NCBI GenBank assembly: GCA_002704825.1
Contig: PAIY01000099.1
Span: 1-64,000, forward strand
DNA length: 64,000 nt
Reading direction: 5' to 3'
Source: Phycisphaeraceae bacterium
Lineage (GTDB): Bacteria; Planctomycetota; Phycisphaerae; Phycisphaerales; Phycisphaeraceae
Positions 43,802 to 53,914 of the stretch are shown here, piece after piece. Below the pieces are notes generated by a model, which was not told the DNA's origin, did no database searches, and worked only from the letters and a program-made list of their open reading frames with translations. How positions within the stretch are numbered: position 1 is the stretch's first letter; each line of letters starts with the position of its first letter. Position numbers and translations under genes: made by a program.

Positions 43802-46258
43802 TTAACGACGGCCGCGGCCTTTGCGGTGTTTCTTCTTTTTGCTGCCACCGACGCTGTCTTTCTTTTTCAGACGTTTGATGTTCATCGACTGCTGATGTGC
43901 CTCGCGAGCGCCCTTGGGTTGCTTGCGTTTTGTCTTGTCGGGTGTCGGGGCATGCTTGGGTTTGTTGCCACCCTTGTTTTCCACGATCACCAGATCAAGC
44001 ATGCGGGCAGCCGGATCAACACGGGCGATGCGGATGACAAATTGATCACCGATGGCAATGACGCGGCCGGAGCGTTGGGCAACCAGTTGACCGGTATTGC
44101 GGTTCAAACGCCAGAGTTCACCGTGACGTGATTTACCGCCACCGGGCAGGTCCGCGGTGCGAATGAAGCCGTCGACGAGATACTTGTCGATCTGCATGAA
44201 CACGCCGGAGTTAGTCACGCCGGTGACGGTGCCTTCAAAGTCATCGCCCAGGTGTTCAGCGAGCAACTGGAGCACAAGGAAGTATCGCAGTTGGCGTTCG
44301 GCAGCTTCGGAGTTTCTTTCGGTTGCTGAGCAGTGTTTACCGATCTCACCGAGTTTGACTTCGTCAGGCACGCGTTTGTCATCGAGCATGCCCTGGACGG
44401 TTTTCTTCTTGTTCTTGCCACCATCACCATCGCCCTTGGCCTGGAGATAGGCATCAATCGCGCGGTGGACCACCAGGTCGGGATAACGTCGGATCGGGCT
44501 GGTAAAGTGCGTGTAATGCTCCGATGCCAAAGCAAAGTGTCCGATGGGCATGGGGGCGTATTCAGCTTTGGAGAGTGTCTTGAGAACGGCAAAGTGGACG
44601 GCTTGTTCGGCAGGCTTACCACGCACGGAGTTAAGCAGTTCCTGCAACTCACTGCGCGTCGGCTGAGATGGAATGTTGTAACCTGCAACGCGAGCGAACT
44701 GCCGCAGTTCATCAATGTCAAACGAACTGGGGTCAGGATGCACACGACGGATCATCGGGATATCCAAGCCATCAAACAACTCGGCGGTCACCTCGTTGGC
44801 TTCGACCATGAACATCTCAATAATGCGATGGGTAAAGGCATCGTCTTCACGTTGTGCATCAATGACGCGCCCCGAATCATCGTAGACCAGATCCACATCG
44901 GGCAAACCCAACTCGATCATGCCACTGGCGCGACGGCGTTGGAGAATCAGCTTGGCCAACTCATCAAAAAGCTTAAGCGTCGGCATGGTTAACTTCGGAT
45001 ACTTCGGCTCGGTCCTGGCGTGCTTGATCGCTTCCTTGAGATCACTTTCGATGAGTGCCTGCGCTTCGAGATAAGTCAGACGTTTATCCGACTGGATCAC
45101 CGCATTGCACACGCGAAAACCAAGACGTTTCCCCTCTTCGTCATAGCGAATGATTGCGGTCTTGGTGAAACGGGGTACGGCTTCCTGCAGCGAACAAACA
45201 CCGTTGGAAAGCAGCTCGGGAAGCATCGGGATGACCTTGCGTGGCAGGTACGTGCTGTTGCCGCGAAGGTAGGCTTCGTCATCAAGCTTGGTCCCCATCG
45301 GCACGAAGTGACTCACGTCAGCAATGTGCACGCCCAACTCATACACCGCCCCATCGCCCTGCGGCGAATCGAACTTCGAGAGGCTGATCGCATCGTCATA
45401 GTCCTTGGCGTCCGGCGGGTCGATGGTCAGCGTAAAGACATCACGCAAGTCTTCGCGCGTTGCTGGCAGATTCTCAGGATCAAACGACTTGGCAGCTTCA
45501 CGTGCCTGTTCCATGACCTGTTTATCAAACTTCTCTTCCAAGCCAAATGCACGCATCACCGCAGTGGTTTCGACATCCGGCTCCCCCGTCTCACCGAGCA
45601 CATCGACGATGACACCTTCAGCCAGGTAACGCTCGGTCGGATACTGCGTGAGTTCAATGACGACCTTGTCGTTGGCGGCAGCGTTCTTGGCATGCGGGTC
45701 ACGGATGATGACCGGTTCGGGGAGAATCTTGCCATCAACTTTCACCAGCCATTGACTTCCCTGTTTGAAGAGACAGCCGACGTACTGTTTATCAGAGCGT
45801 TGGATGATTTCGACAATGCGCCCGATGTAAGGTGATTTGCCATCACCACGACTGCGGCGTGGGATGACCTTGGCACGGACGCGATCACCGGTCATGCCCC
45901 CAAGCGTGTTGCCTTGTGGGATGAACAGGTCGCCGTGGCCGGTACGTTTATCGGGATCAGGCTGGAGAAAACCAAAGCCACGTTCGTTAAGACGGAATGT
46001 GCCGATGACTTCGCGTCCCATGGGAGGCAGACAGATGCTGTTGGCAGCACCGTGGACGACCTGCCCTGAATCAAGCAGGTTGGTGACCGCTTCACGGAAG
46101 GTATCCTGGTCATTTGATTCGACACCCAGCGCTTTAGCCAGGAGATGGACCTGTGTGGGTTGATAGCGTTGATCGGAGACATGTTCGAGAATTTGTTTTT
46201 CAAGCCGCTCTGACATAATGGATTGGGCCTTGTGTTTTAGCTGTTTTAATGTGGTCAT
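43802..46258 (-). CDS. rnr: Ribonuclease R
   Basis: The 818-residue 3'-5' exoribonuclease of the RNB family has the order: N-terminal winged-helix region, two cold-shock domains (EVIGTFRLNERGFGFLQ), RNB catalytic domain with the Mg2+ motif IDPPDAKDYDDA (about residues 278-290), and an S1 domain (about 670-745, GTVTGVTNSGVFMQ). It ends in a Lys/Arg-rich tail with KKKKHRKGRGRR, as in other RNase R proteins, where the tail aids RNA unwinding. An alternative ATG at 46216 would drop 14 residues. Confidence 0.93.
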   Translation of the reverse strand: MTTLKQLKHKAQSIMSERLEKQILEHVSDQRYQPTQVHLLAKALGVESNDQDTFREAVTNLLDSGQVVHGAANSICLPPMGREVIGTFRLNERGFGFLQPDPDKRTGHGDLFIPQGNTLGGMTGDRVRAKVIPRRSRGDGKSPYIGRIVEIIQRSDKQYVGCLFKQGSQWLVKVDGKILPEPVIIRDPHAKNAAANDKVVIELTQYPTERYLAEGVIVDVLGETGEPDVETTAVMRAFGLEEKFDKQVMEQAREAAKSFDPENLPATREDLRDVFTLTIDPPDAKDYDDAISLSKFDSPQGDGAVYELGVHIADVSHFVPMGTKLDDEAYLRGNSTYLPRKVIPMLPELLSNGVCSLQEAVPRFTKTAIIRYDEEGKRLGFRVCNAVIQSDKRLTYLEAQALIESDLKEAIKHARTEPKYPKLTMPTLKLFDELAKLILQRRRASGMIELGLPDVDLVYDDSGRVIDAQREDDAFTHRIIEMFMVEANEVTAELFDGLDIPMIRRVHPDPSSFDIDELRQFARVAGYNIPSQPTRSELQELLNSVRGKPAEQAVHFAVLKTLSKAEYAPMPIGHFALASEHYTHFTSPIRRYPDLVVHRAIDAYLQAKGDGDGGKNKKKTVQGMLDDKRVPDEVKLGEIGKHCSATERNSEAAERQLRYFLVLQLLAEHLGDDFEGTVTGVTNSGVFMQIDKYLVDGFIRTADLPGGGKSRHGELWRLNRNTGQLVAQRSGRVIAIGDQFVIRIARVDPAARMLDLVIVENKGGNKPKHAPTPDKTKRKQPKGAREAHQQSMNIKRLKKKDSVGGSKKKKHRKGRGRR

Positions 46259-46427
46259 GGTACCCCAAACTGGCAGGCGATGTCAGGATCAATGGGCATG
46301 ATGCGTAATAAACGTTATGCTGATTGGGATAGAAGCGGGATGCAGCAGGTATCCCAGTCTTGGCTTTGCTCAGCCTCGGGCTTGGGTGAAGCGTATGAAA
46401 CAAGCCGTAAAAAGATAAGGACAGACC

Positions 46428-46832
46428 ATGGCCACCAAGCAGGAAATCATCGATGCCGCCAAGAAACTGGGCAAACTCATTGCCGAGAACTCGGTGGGCG
46501 AAAAACTCGAAGCCGCGATCAAGAGACTCGAAGAGGACATGGAAGCCCAGCGTGCCATGAACGACTATCAGCGTTTCATTCAGACGTTGTCTGAGAAGGA
46601 AGCTGCGGGTAAGCCCATTGAAGTCGAAGAGAAGCAGAAGCTTCAAACACTGCAGAACGCGGTGGTTCACAGCCTGACGCTGCAGCAGTTTCAGATGGCG
46701 CAGATGGACTATCTTGATCTGATGCGTGAAGTCGACCAGGTGATCAGCGCCCAATCCACGGGGCAGCAGGCCGTCGCCGATGCCGCTCAACCGGCGCCGG
46801 CACAAAGTCCGTTGATTAACCCGAGCCTGTAA
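46428..46832 (+). CDS. YlbF/YmcA family protein
   Basis: The 134-residue helical protein resembles the Com_YlbF family: KKLGKLIAENSVGEKLEAA and YQRFIQTLSEKEAAGKPIEVEE, followed by a long helix and an Ala/Pro-rich tail. In Bacillus subtilis the family is part of the Y-complex that guides RNase Y mRNA processing; in planctomycetes the role is unknown. Its divergent neighbour is RNase R, which makes an RNA-related role attractive but unproven. AGGACAG stands before the ATG. Confidence 0.8.
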   Translation: MATKQEIIDAAKKLGKLIAENSVGEKLEAAIKRLEEDMEAQRAMNDYQRFIQTLSEKEAAGKPIEVEEKQKLQTLQNAVVHSLTLQQFQMAQMDYLDLMREVDQVISAQSTGQQAVADAAQPAPAQSPLINPSL

Positions 46833-46917
46833 GGCATCAGCGACATACCCCCCCGGAAGTGTCGCAGCGATTTCAAACGACATGACAGAACGACTCTCAT
46901 CAACTTTTGCCTTTATC

Positions 46918-47003
46918 CGTCACTCCAGCGAAGGCGGGAGTCCAGTGGAACTTGCAAAGCGTCAACAGAATGCCACTGGATTCCCGCCTGCGCGGGAATG
47001 ACG
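46918..47003. repeat. CGTCAYTCC-type inverted repeat, second copy
   Basis: Arms 46918-46948 and 46973-47003 (31 nt) belong to the same family as 5285-5375: both contain CGTCAYTCC...GGCGGGARTCCAGTGG. The arms differ from each other at a few positions. It is preceded by an AGCGACA/TGTCGC dyad near 46840-46870. Confidence 0.9.
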
Positions 47004-47065
47004 AAACAATGGGTTCGTATCAATTCCCGATTTCACGACACCACACAGACAAGCAACACACCAAT

Positions 47066-47114
47066 AAAAAAACGCGTCGATGAATGGAGCATTCGTCGAC
47101 GCGTTTTATTTTTT
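47066..47114. terminator. Bidirectional terminator between the YlbF-family and HEAT-repeat genes
   Basis: A 17-bp stem (47069-47085 with 47091-47107, one G-T pair, 5-nt loop) is flanked by a seven-A run on the left and a T-rich run on the right. It serves convergent transcripts. Confidence 0.9.
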
Positions 47115-47129
47115 CAGGTTGGCTTGATC

Positions 47130-48188
47130 TTACCGGGCGGTCGGCACAGCCAGATCACGCTGGGAGATGTTAAACGGCGCACCTTGAAGCATGGTACCCC
47201 ACTCCGTCGAACGTAGATGTAAGGCCGTCCATGAACTGTTACGGATGTTCGGCGACATGTCGTTCTGTGGCAGGGTGTTTTCAGAAACCTGCATCACACG
47301 GGTGCTGATCCAACGCAGAATCTGTTCTGAGAGCAGGATCATGCTGGTGTACTGGTTTTGCAGGGATTGATGCACACGGCCCTGGTCGAGCGCTCGGCTG
47401 CAATGAAGCATGAACCGAAACGCGGCACGGGCGAACTGCTTGGCAATCTGCAAGGTGATTTCCTGACCGCCTGCCTGCTCGGTGACGATATTCTTAAACA
47501 GAATTCTCATTGCATCGTAATCGGCTTTGAGCGTGATGGTCGGGTTGCCATGATGCACATTCACATGTTCGTTAAGCGCAAAAAGCATCGTGCTTCGGGC
47601 CTGAGGGATGGTTAACTGACTCATGCTCCCGAGAATCTGCTCGATGACCACCTGATCCGGCTCATTGAAAAACACATTCTGCAAGAGTGTCAGAATCATC
47701 ACCTGTGAAGGATTGTCGAGTTTGGCACCAAGCTTGCCAGCAGCCTGGGCTGCCAGATAACGGATCGCCGGGTTGGTGTCCGCCAAACCTGCCTGGACAA
47801 TCGGAATCGCCGACTTGTCTGAAAGATCCGCCAGACAAAGCATGGCATTGAAACGAACAATCATGCGCTGCGACTGAATGAGTTTTTCGGGAATCTTTTC
47901 AATCAACGTCGATGAATAGGCCGCAGCAAAGACTTTGGACTTGGAAGGATGTCGCAGTGGCGAGACCAATTGATCACGCGCTGCGGAGACTTCCGGGTCC
48001 GGGCTGGTGAGCATTTTCTGAATCCAGAAATTGGCATACTCATCAAGCTTGAGCTGTTGGGCACCATCGAGTGTCGACGGGGTTGAAATCAAATCGGTGT
48101 CGAGTTTGAGCTGTTGTGCATTGGCGTTGATGCCGGTGAGGACAACCGTCAAAACAATGATGATCGCAGAGAACATTCGCAAGTTCAT
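47130..48188 (-). CDS. Secreted HEAT-repeat protein
   Basis: The 352-residue protein has a signal peptide (FSAIIIVLTVVLTGINANA, cut after ANA) and helical repeats; RYLAAQAAGKLG at about residues 140-155 is a clear HEAT unit and VRFNAMLCLADLSD another. HEAT arrays bind protein partners; no catalytic motif is seen. The ATG at 48188 is preferred because GGAGG lies 9 nt upstream; the ATG at 48194 is only 3 nt from it. It is divergent from the SNF2 gene, with 277 nt between them that hold no recognised gene. Confidence 0.75.
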   Translation of the reverse strand: MNLRMFSAIIIVLTVVLTGINANAQQLKLDTDLISTPSTLDGAQQLKLDEYANFWIQKMLTSPDPEVSAARDQLVSPLRHPSKSKVFAAAYSSTLIEKIPEKLIQSQRMIVRFNAMLCLADLSDKSAIPIVQAGLADTNPAIRYLAAQAAGKLGAKLDNPSQVMILTLLQNVFFNEPDQVVIEQILGSMSQLTIPQARSTMLFALNEHVNVHHGNPTITLKADYDAMRILFKNIVTEQAGGQEITLQIAKQFARAAFRFMLHCSRALDQGRVHQSLQNQYTSMILLSEQILRWISTRVMQVSENTLPQNDMSPNIRNSSWTALHLRSTEWGTMLQGAPFNISQRDLAVPTAR

Positions 48189-48465
48189 GAACATGAACCT
48201 CCGTGCTAGTTGGGAGGGATTGGGGAAAATCTACTCAAACCTTATCACTCAGAAGGTTTACTGTCAAACAACTGACTCCCGCCAAATCCGCATAAACCTT
48301 TACATTTCAAGCGGTAGAGTCGAACCAGAAAGATCGGAGCAACATTGGCCCGCCTTGCAGAAACAACTTTTGGTGGTATGCTTGGTGATTCGGCGTGGCG
48401 TTGGGGTGATTCACTGAGTCGCCCCGCTGCCGATGGCCTGATTTCGATATCCCGCGGAGAGACTT

Positions 48466-51400
48466 ATGTCCTGGTTATTGGCATGGCAGCCATACTTCAG
48501 CCCCAAAATGCGAATGACGGGGCGTGCGCATCAAACCAACAACCGTGTTCAACGGGTGCCGGTGGAAAACGGCACGCTGGCACAGTTTGTCATCACCGAT
48601 GAACAAAGCGAAACCTTCGAAGTCGAACTGGCTCCAGGAGGCTCGGGTAATCGCGTCGCCGTCGGCTGCACCTGTGATCAATGCGAAGAAGCCGGCATGT
48701 GTGAACACATCTACGGCGCACTGGTTGAACTCTCCGAATATCCCGAAGGCCGTGATGACGATCACACCCGCGTGGAAAATATCCGCCCGTCATCCCCCAA
48801 AGCTCGTAAACGCGAACGCTCCAAAATCAACGTGATCACACGCACCGAACCGGTCTGGGCCACACGCCTAAGTCACCTGCGTGTCGGGTCACTCTCCGGC
48901 GATGCTGCCCAATCGCATCTGCCCGTGCAGCGTCAGGTCTGCTACATCCTCCAACCGGAAGCGTCCTTCCGACACAACAGCGCGGTGATCGAACTGCGTT
49001 TCCGTCAGCCGACGCGCGACGGTTGGTCTGCCCCCAAACAATTTAAAGTCAGTGAACAGATCATCCACACACTCACCGAACCCGAAGACAAGCAGCTTTG
49101 CTCGCTGCTGATGGGGGGTTCGCATCCGGTGGAGGATGACTGGTCCAGCCGTTCGTCATCGCGCGCGATTTCGCGGTCGCAGTGTGTGTTCGTGCTTCCC
49201 CAGGGAGGTCGCCAACTGCTGCTTGCAAGGATGATCCGAACCGGCCGCTGTCTGCTTGCTGCTGAGGGGAACAATCTCCTGCCGCTGAGTTGGGATGCCG
49301 ATGATCCCGATGTCATGCAGACTTCCTCACCGCGTCCGCCTTGGGCGTTGTGGTTGGTTGGCAATCTTTCTGAAGACGAACAAAAAGTCGGCTTTGAGTT
49401 GGAACTGCGTCGTCAAGGTCACACCATGCCTGCCGACAAGCCGGATCTGATTCTTTCAGGCCACGACGGGATTGTGGTCTACGACAACATGGTCGCCCCA
49501 TTTTATGATCACGGCGCCAGCCAGTGGATCAATCAGTATCGCGATGAACTGGGTCGGCACGAATCGGTTGAAAAACTCGAAGTGCCCATGGATGACCTCT
49601 CGCGTTTCCTGGATCGACTGTACAAGTTGCCCCAGATTCCCGAAGTCGATTTGCCGGATGATGTCGGTTGGACCGAGCAGCGCATTCGCCCGGAACAGAA
49701 CATCGAGATCTTCAGCCCCGCAGCGACCACGGAAAACTCCAAGCAACTCAAAGGCACACTCACCGCCCGTCCCTGGTTTTCCTATGGCAATGCTCGCGTG
49801 AATCCCTCGCAGCCCGGCCGCTTTGTCACCGACTCTCCCGCCCCACCCCCGCCGGCAGAGGAGTCCGACGAAGAGCAAAGCAGCGACGAACAAAACGCTC
49901 AGCAAAACACCGCTGACGAAACAACGAACACAGACACGCAAGCCACAACGGAAACTGAAAATCAAACCGTCGAGGCGTTAAATGACGAAGCATCAACCGA
50001 TGCTCAACAGGATGAGCAATCGCAGGACAACACACCAGCGTCTGACAACACCGAGGATGTTGGTGACAATGGTGATGATGACGCCAGCGACACATTGACG
50101 ACGCAGAACCTTGTCCGTCGTGACATTCGGTTTGAACATGATTGCCTGGCGTGGCTGTTGACCATCGGCATGAAGCAGAATCCGTCAAACCCCGGCGAAC
50201 TGCTGAGTTTCCCCGCCAAAAGCCTGCCCAACATTGTCTCGGAATTGCTTGCACATGGTTGGGGTGTCACCGCTGACCAGCGCGTCGTCCGCCAATCCGG
50301 CCCAGCACGCCTGTCGGTCTCCTCGGGGATCGACTGGTTTGAACTGCGCGGCAGCGTCAAGTTCGAAACTGAAAACGGGACCGAAGAAATCGCCCTGCCC
50401 CAACTGCTTGCTGCTGCACGCACAGGCCGCACGATGATCCAACTCTCCGACGGATCACACGGTCTGCTTCCAGACGAATGGCTTAACGAGCATGGCCTGC
50501 TGACCACCATCGGTGAGTTGCAGGACGATCACCTGCGATTCAAGTCCAACCAGGCTGCGATCCTTGATGGTTTGTTGCGCAAGCAGGAACTGGTGAGTGT
50601 CGACGAAGCCTTTGCCCAGGCCCGCCAGAAACTCCGCGAGTTTGATGGCATCAAGCCCCTTGAAACCACCGAAAACTTCCACGGTGAGCTTCGCCCCTAC
50701 CAGGCTGAAGCGCTGGGTTGGTTCGACTTCCTTCGCCAATTCGGCATGGGCGGTATTCTTGCTGACGACATGGGTCTGGGTAAAACCGTTCAGGTGTTGG
50801 CATTGCTTGCATCGCGCGTCTGGCTTCGCAAGCAACAGGAACAGGCCAGCGGTATCCCCAAACAACCGGTACTCATCGTTGCCCCGCGATCGGTGGTGTT
50901 TAACTGGATTGATGAAGCCGAGCGCTTCACGCCGGAACTGCGCGTGCTTGCCTATGCTGGTAACGAACGTGAAAAACTCCGCGAACAGTTCAAGGATCAC
51001 GACCTGATCGTCACCAGCTTTGGCTTGATGCGTCGCGATATCACCGAACTGCGCAACTGCCCGTTTGACTATGTGGTGCTCGACGAAGCGCAGGCGATCA
51101 AGAATCCGTCCAGCCAATCCGCCAAGGCAGCGCGCTTACTCAACACGCAACACCGCCTTGCCTTGACGGGTACACCGGTGGAAAACCACCTGGGTGATCT
51201 GTGGTCCATCTTCGAATTCCTCAACCCCGGCTTCCTGGGTTCATCGCTTCGCTTCGGTCAACTGGTCCGTGGTGATATAGGTTCGAAGTCTTCGGCCAAG
51301 CCGACGATGAGTAACCGTGGTGTCGAGAAACCCAAGACGAATGTGGCCAATCAGATTGCTGACGCCCTGCGCCCGTTTATTCTCCGCCGAACCAAGAAGC

Positions 51401-52173
51401 AGGTGCTCAAGGATCTGCCCGACAAGACCGAACAGACCATCGTCTGCGAAATGGAACCGCAGCAGCGCAAACTCTACGACGAATTGCGTCTGCATTACCG
51501 CAACTCCCTGCTGGGGTCCAAGAGCGGCCTGCCCACCGATGGCAGCGAAGGTTCGGTCCCCGCATCCAGCGGTGGTTCAGCGATGATGGTGCTCGAAGCC
51601 CTGCTGCGTTTGCGTCAGGCATCCTGTCACCCGGGCCTGATCGACCCCAACCGTCGCGGCGAACCGTCCGCCAAACTCGAAGCGCTCATCGAAATGGTGC
51701 TCGAATTGGCGGAGGAAGGTCACAAGGCATTGATCTTCAGCCAATTCGTCGAAATGCTTTCGATTGTCCGCAGCCGTCTTGAAGAGCATGGCATTGTCTA
51801 CGAGTATCTCGACGGTCAGACACGTGACCGCAAACGTCGCGTCCAGCGTTTCCAGGATGATCCGGATTGTCCCGTCTTCCTGATCAGTCTCAAGGCCGGT
51901 GGTCTGGGTCTGAACCTCACGGCAGCGGAGTATGTGTTTATTCTCGACCCGTGGTGGAATCCTGCAGTTGAACAGCAGGCCATCGACCGAACGCACCGTA
52001 TCGGTCAGACGCGTCACGTGTTTGCATATCGCATGATCTGTCAGAACACCGTGGAGCAGCGCATCGCCGAGTTGCAGGATCGCAAACGCCAGTTGGCTGA
52101 CGCCATTGTCGGCGGTGATCAATCACCGTTGCGTAATCTCTCGCGTGAGGATCTGGAACGTCTTCTAAGTTAA
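48466..52173 (+). CDS. SWIM zinc finger and SNF2-type DEAD/H ATPase
   Basis: The 1235-residue protein has an N-terminal SWIM finger (CTCDQCEEAGMCEH, about residues 68-81), a central non-catalytic region, an acidic Glu/Gln/Thr/Asp-rich linker (about residues 465-545), and a C-terminal SNF2 motor. Motif I is ADDMGLGKT (about 765), motif II DEAQ (about 871) and motifs V-VI lie in GGLGLNLTAAE and QAIDRTHRIGQ. It is a bacterial RapA/HepA-like SNF2 ATPase that should remodel nucleic acid-protein complexes. GGAGAG precedes the ATG. Confidence 0.9.
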   Translation: MSWLLAWQPYFSPKMRMTGRAHQTNNRVQRVPVENGTLAQFVITDEQSETFEVELAPGGSGNRVAVGCTCDQCEEAGMCEHIYGALVELSEYPEGRDDDHTRVENIRPSSPKARKRERSKINVITRTEPVWATRLSHLRVGSLSGDAAQSHLPVQRQVCYILQPEASFRHNSAVIELRFRQPTRDGWSAPKQFKVSEQIIHTLTEPEDKQLCSLLMGGSHPVEDDWSSRSSSRAISRSQCVFVLPQGGRQLLLARMIRTGRCLLAAEGNNLLPLSWDADDPDVMQTSSPRPPWALWLVGNLSEDEQKVGFELELRRQGHTMPADKPDLILSGHDGIVVYDNMVAPFYDHGASQWINQYRDELGRHESVEKLEVPMDDLSRFLDRLYKLPQIPEVDLPDDVGWTEQRIRPEQNIEIFSPAATTENSKQLKGTLTARPWFSYGNARVNPSQPGRFVTDSPAPPPPAEESDEEQSSDEQNAQQNTADETTNTDTQATTETENQTVEALNDEASTDAQQDEQSQDNTPASDNTEDVGDNGDDDASDTLTTQNLVRRDIRFEHDCLAWLLTIGMKQNPSNPGELLSFPAKSLPNIVSELLAHGWGVTADQRVVRQSGPARLSVSSGIDWFELRGSVKFETENGTEEIALPQLLAAARTGRTMIQLSDGSHGLLPDEWLNEHGLLTTIGELQDDHLRFKSNQAAILDGLLRKQELVSVDEAFAQARQKLREFDGIKPLETTENFHGELRPYQAEALGWFDFLRQFGMGGILADDMGLGKTVQVLALLASRVWLRKQQEQASGIPKQPVLIVAPRSVVFNWIDEAERFTPELRVLAYAGNEREKLREQFKDHDLIVTSFGLMRRDITELRNCPFDYVVLDEAQAIKNPSSQSAKAARLLNTQHRLALTGTPVENHLGDLWSIFEFLNPGFLGSSLRFGQLVRGDIGSKSSAKPTMSNRGVEKPKTNVANQIADALRPFILRRTKKQVLKDLPDKTEQTIVCEMEPQQRKLYDELRLHYRNSLLGSKSGLPTDGSEGSVPASSGGSAMMVLEALLRLRQASCHPGLIDPNRRGEPSAKLEALIEMVLELAEEGHKALIFSQFVEMLSIVRSRLEEHGIVYEYLDGQTRDRKRRVQRFQDDPDCPVFLISLKAGGLGLNLTAAEYVFILDPWWNPAVEQQAIDRTHRIGQTRHVFAYRMICQNTVEQRIAELQDRKRQLADAIVGGDQSPLRNLSREDLERLLS

Positions 52174-52226
52174 TCGTCTAAAACAAACACGAGGCGAATT
52201 GCCGCGTGATCTGAAGGGACTTAAAA

Positions 52227-53438
52227 TTGTCGGCCATGAAACACACCTCGATGATATGCGTCCTGACGGGTTGTCTGCTCACAGCGGTGGGCTGTCAATC
52301 CAACAACAAGTCCGCCAAAGTTGATGGCCCCGCCAAGCCTGCCAAAACCGAATCGGTGAAGCTGTCCACGTCGGACTTTGTGCAAACCGAAAGTGAACAG
52401 GCCAGCGCGCCGGTCACCAATCCGACGATTGTCCAGGAAGCAACCAGCGACGACGAGAAAACACTCAACACTTCCAAGGCCGAAGCCGCCACATTCTTTG
52501 TTGCTGGCATGGTTGGTCAGGTCAATGGTCGAGCAATCTATGCTCGCAGTATTTTCAAGGATGTCCACGAACGTTTAACCGACCTTGGCACACGCCTGCC
52601 TGCCCCCCAATTCCGTCAGCAGGCCAGTGCCATGCTTCAGGGGCGACTTAAGCAGATCGTCATGGATGCCTTGATTCTGGGTGAAGCGGAAAACCAACTC
52701 ACCGAGCAAAACCAGATGGGCCTGCTTCATTATCTCAAAGAATTTCGTAAAGAACTCATCCGAGAAGAAGGTATCGGTTCAGCTGAACGAGCGAACCTTG
52801 AAAGTCTCCGCAAAACAGGGATGACCCTGGAACAGCGCGTCAGTGAAAAGCGTAACCAGGTCGTCGTTCAGAACTATCTCAAAGCCAAACTCTGGCCGAA
52901 GATCAACGTCAGTCGCAAGGACATTGAACGCTATTACCGCGATCACTATGAAGACTTCAACCCCCCTGCCGGCCGCACGATTCACATGATCCGTACGCAT
53001 GATGACAACGTGGCCAACCAGATCGACAAGGAACTTCAAAAGGGTCGCAGCTTCCTGGACATCGCAGGTGACAATGTGCTTAACCCACGCGACTGGGAAA
53101 AGAAGGGTTTGTTCGGCAAAGGCATCAAGGGTGAACCCTTTGGCAACGATGCACTCAACGAAGCCACGCTCAAGCTTGCTGCTGGCGGGCACTCACCGCG
53201 CATGAAAGTCGGCTCCATGTACACATGGGTCTACGTCGACACCATCAGTCACGGTGAATCCAAATCGCTTAAGGAAGTCCAACTGGATATCGAACGCATC
53301 CTCAAGCAGCAGCAATACAACCGCTACACCGAGGAATACCAGAAGCGACTTCTGGATGAAGGCAGCTACAACGATCTGGTTGAAATGCACAATCGCCTGC
53401 TGAACATCTGCATGAGCGTCTACGCAGGCCAGTCATGA
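52227..53438 (+). CDS. Parvulin-like PpiC lipoprotein
   Basis: The 403-residue lipoprotein (lipobox AVGC near residue 23) has a SurA-like helical N-terminal half and a parvulin-type domain at about residues 250-345 (GRTIHMIRTHDDNVANQI, FLDIAGDN, ...GGHSPRMKVGSMYTWVYV). It is likely a periplasmic chaperone or prolyl isomerase. AAGGGA lies 7 nt before TTG 52227 and 16 nt before ATG 52236; spacing favours TTG, although ATG cannot be excluded. Its stop overlaps the next start by 4 nt. Confidence 0.78.
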   Translation: MSAMKHTSMICVLTGCLLTAVGCQSNNKSAKVDGPAKPAKTESVKLSTSDFVQTESEQASAPVTNPTIVQEATSDDEKTLNTSKAEAATFFVAGMVGQVNGRAIYARSIFKDVHERLTDLGTRLPAPQFRQQASAMLQGRLKQIVMDALILGEAENQLTEQNQMGLLHYLKEFRKELIREEGIGSAERANLESLRKTGMTLEQRVSEKRNQVVVQNYLKAKLWPKINVSRKDIERYYRDHYEDFNPPAGRTIHMIRTHDDNVANQIDKELQKGRSFLDIAGDNVLNPRDWEKKGLFGKGIKGEPFGNDALNEATLKLAAGGHSPRMKVGSMYTWVYVDTISHGESKSLKEVQLDIERILKQQQYNRYTEEYQKRLLDEGSYNDLVEMHNRLLNICMSVYAGQS

Positions 53439-53842
53439 TTCGGCAACTTTGGCGAAAACTCACGCAACCCAAGCCCCGATCCATTGGGCAGCGTGGTGAG
53501 CAACTTGCTGCAGATCACCTCAAGCAAAGCGGCTATCGGATTCTCGAACGCAATCTCAAAACCAAACAAGGTGAATTGGATATCGTTGCGCTCAGTGCGG
53601 ACCAGAAAACCGTGGTGTTCGTGGAAGTCAAAACCTCAGTCGAGACGGATGCCTATCATCTGCCTGAGTTCCGGGTGGATCATCGCAAACAACGCCAACT
53701 CGTGAAGCTTGCAGCCTACTGGTGTCGTCGCGCCAAACTCGAAAATCTGATGATCCGTTTTGATGTCATCGGCGTGAGTTTCCCATCTGGCAAAGAACCA
53801 CAGATTCGACATATTGAAGGTGCGTTTGAATCTCACGTGTGA
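53435..53842 (+). CDS. YraN/UPF0102 family protein
   Basis: The 135-residue protein has the restriction-endonuclease-like fold motif RNLKTKQGELDIVALSADQKTVVFVEVK (about residues 36-63), the E-x-D-(x)n-E-V-K catalytic-like core of the family. The biochemical role of YraN is not settled; a DNA- or RNA-related nuclease function has been suggested. It is coupled to the parvulin lipoprotein by ATGA. Confidence 0.9.
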   Translation: MIRQLWRKLTQPKPRSIGQRGEQLAADHLKQSGYRILERNLKTKQGELDIVALSADQKTVVFVEVKTSVETDAYHLPEFRVDHRKQRQLVKLAAYWCRRAKLENLMIRFDVIGVSFPSGKEPQIRHIEGAFESHV

Positions 53843-53853
53843 ATCATCCATTC

Positions 53854-53895
53854 AAAAAAACACCTCAACGTTGAGCATTGAGGTGTTTTCATTTT
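53854..53895. terminator. Bidirectional terminator between the yraN-type gene and cheR
   Basis: A 12-bp stem (53857-53868 with 53878-53889, 9-nt loop) is flanked by seven A and a T-rich tract. It is between convergent genes. Confidence 0.9.
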
Positions 53896-53914
53896 CGTGA
53901 CATGGACTGGTGTG

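Noticed and set aside
44333-45835. Long frames antisense to RNase R
   Set aside because: RNase R motifs are continuous on the other strand; the antisense frames have no domain signals.
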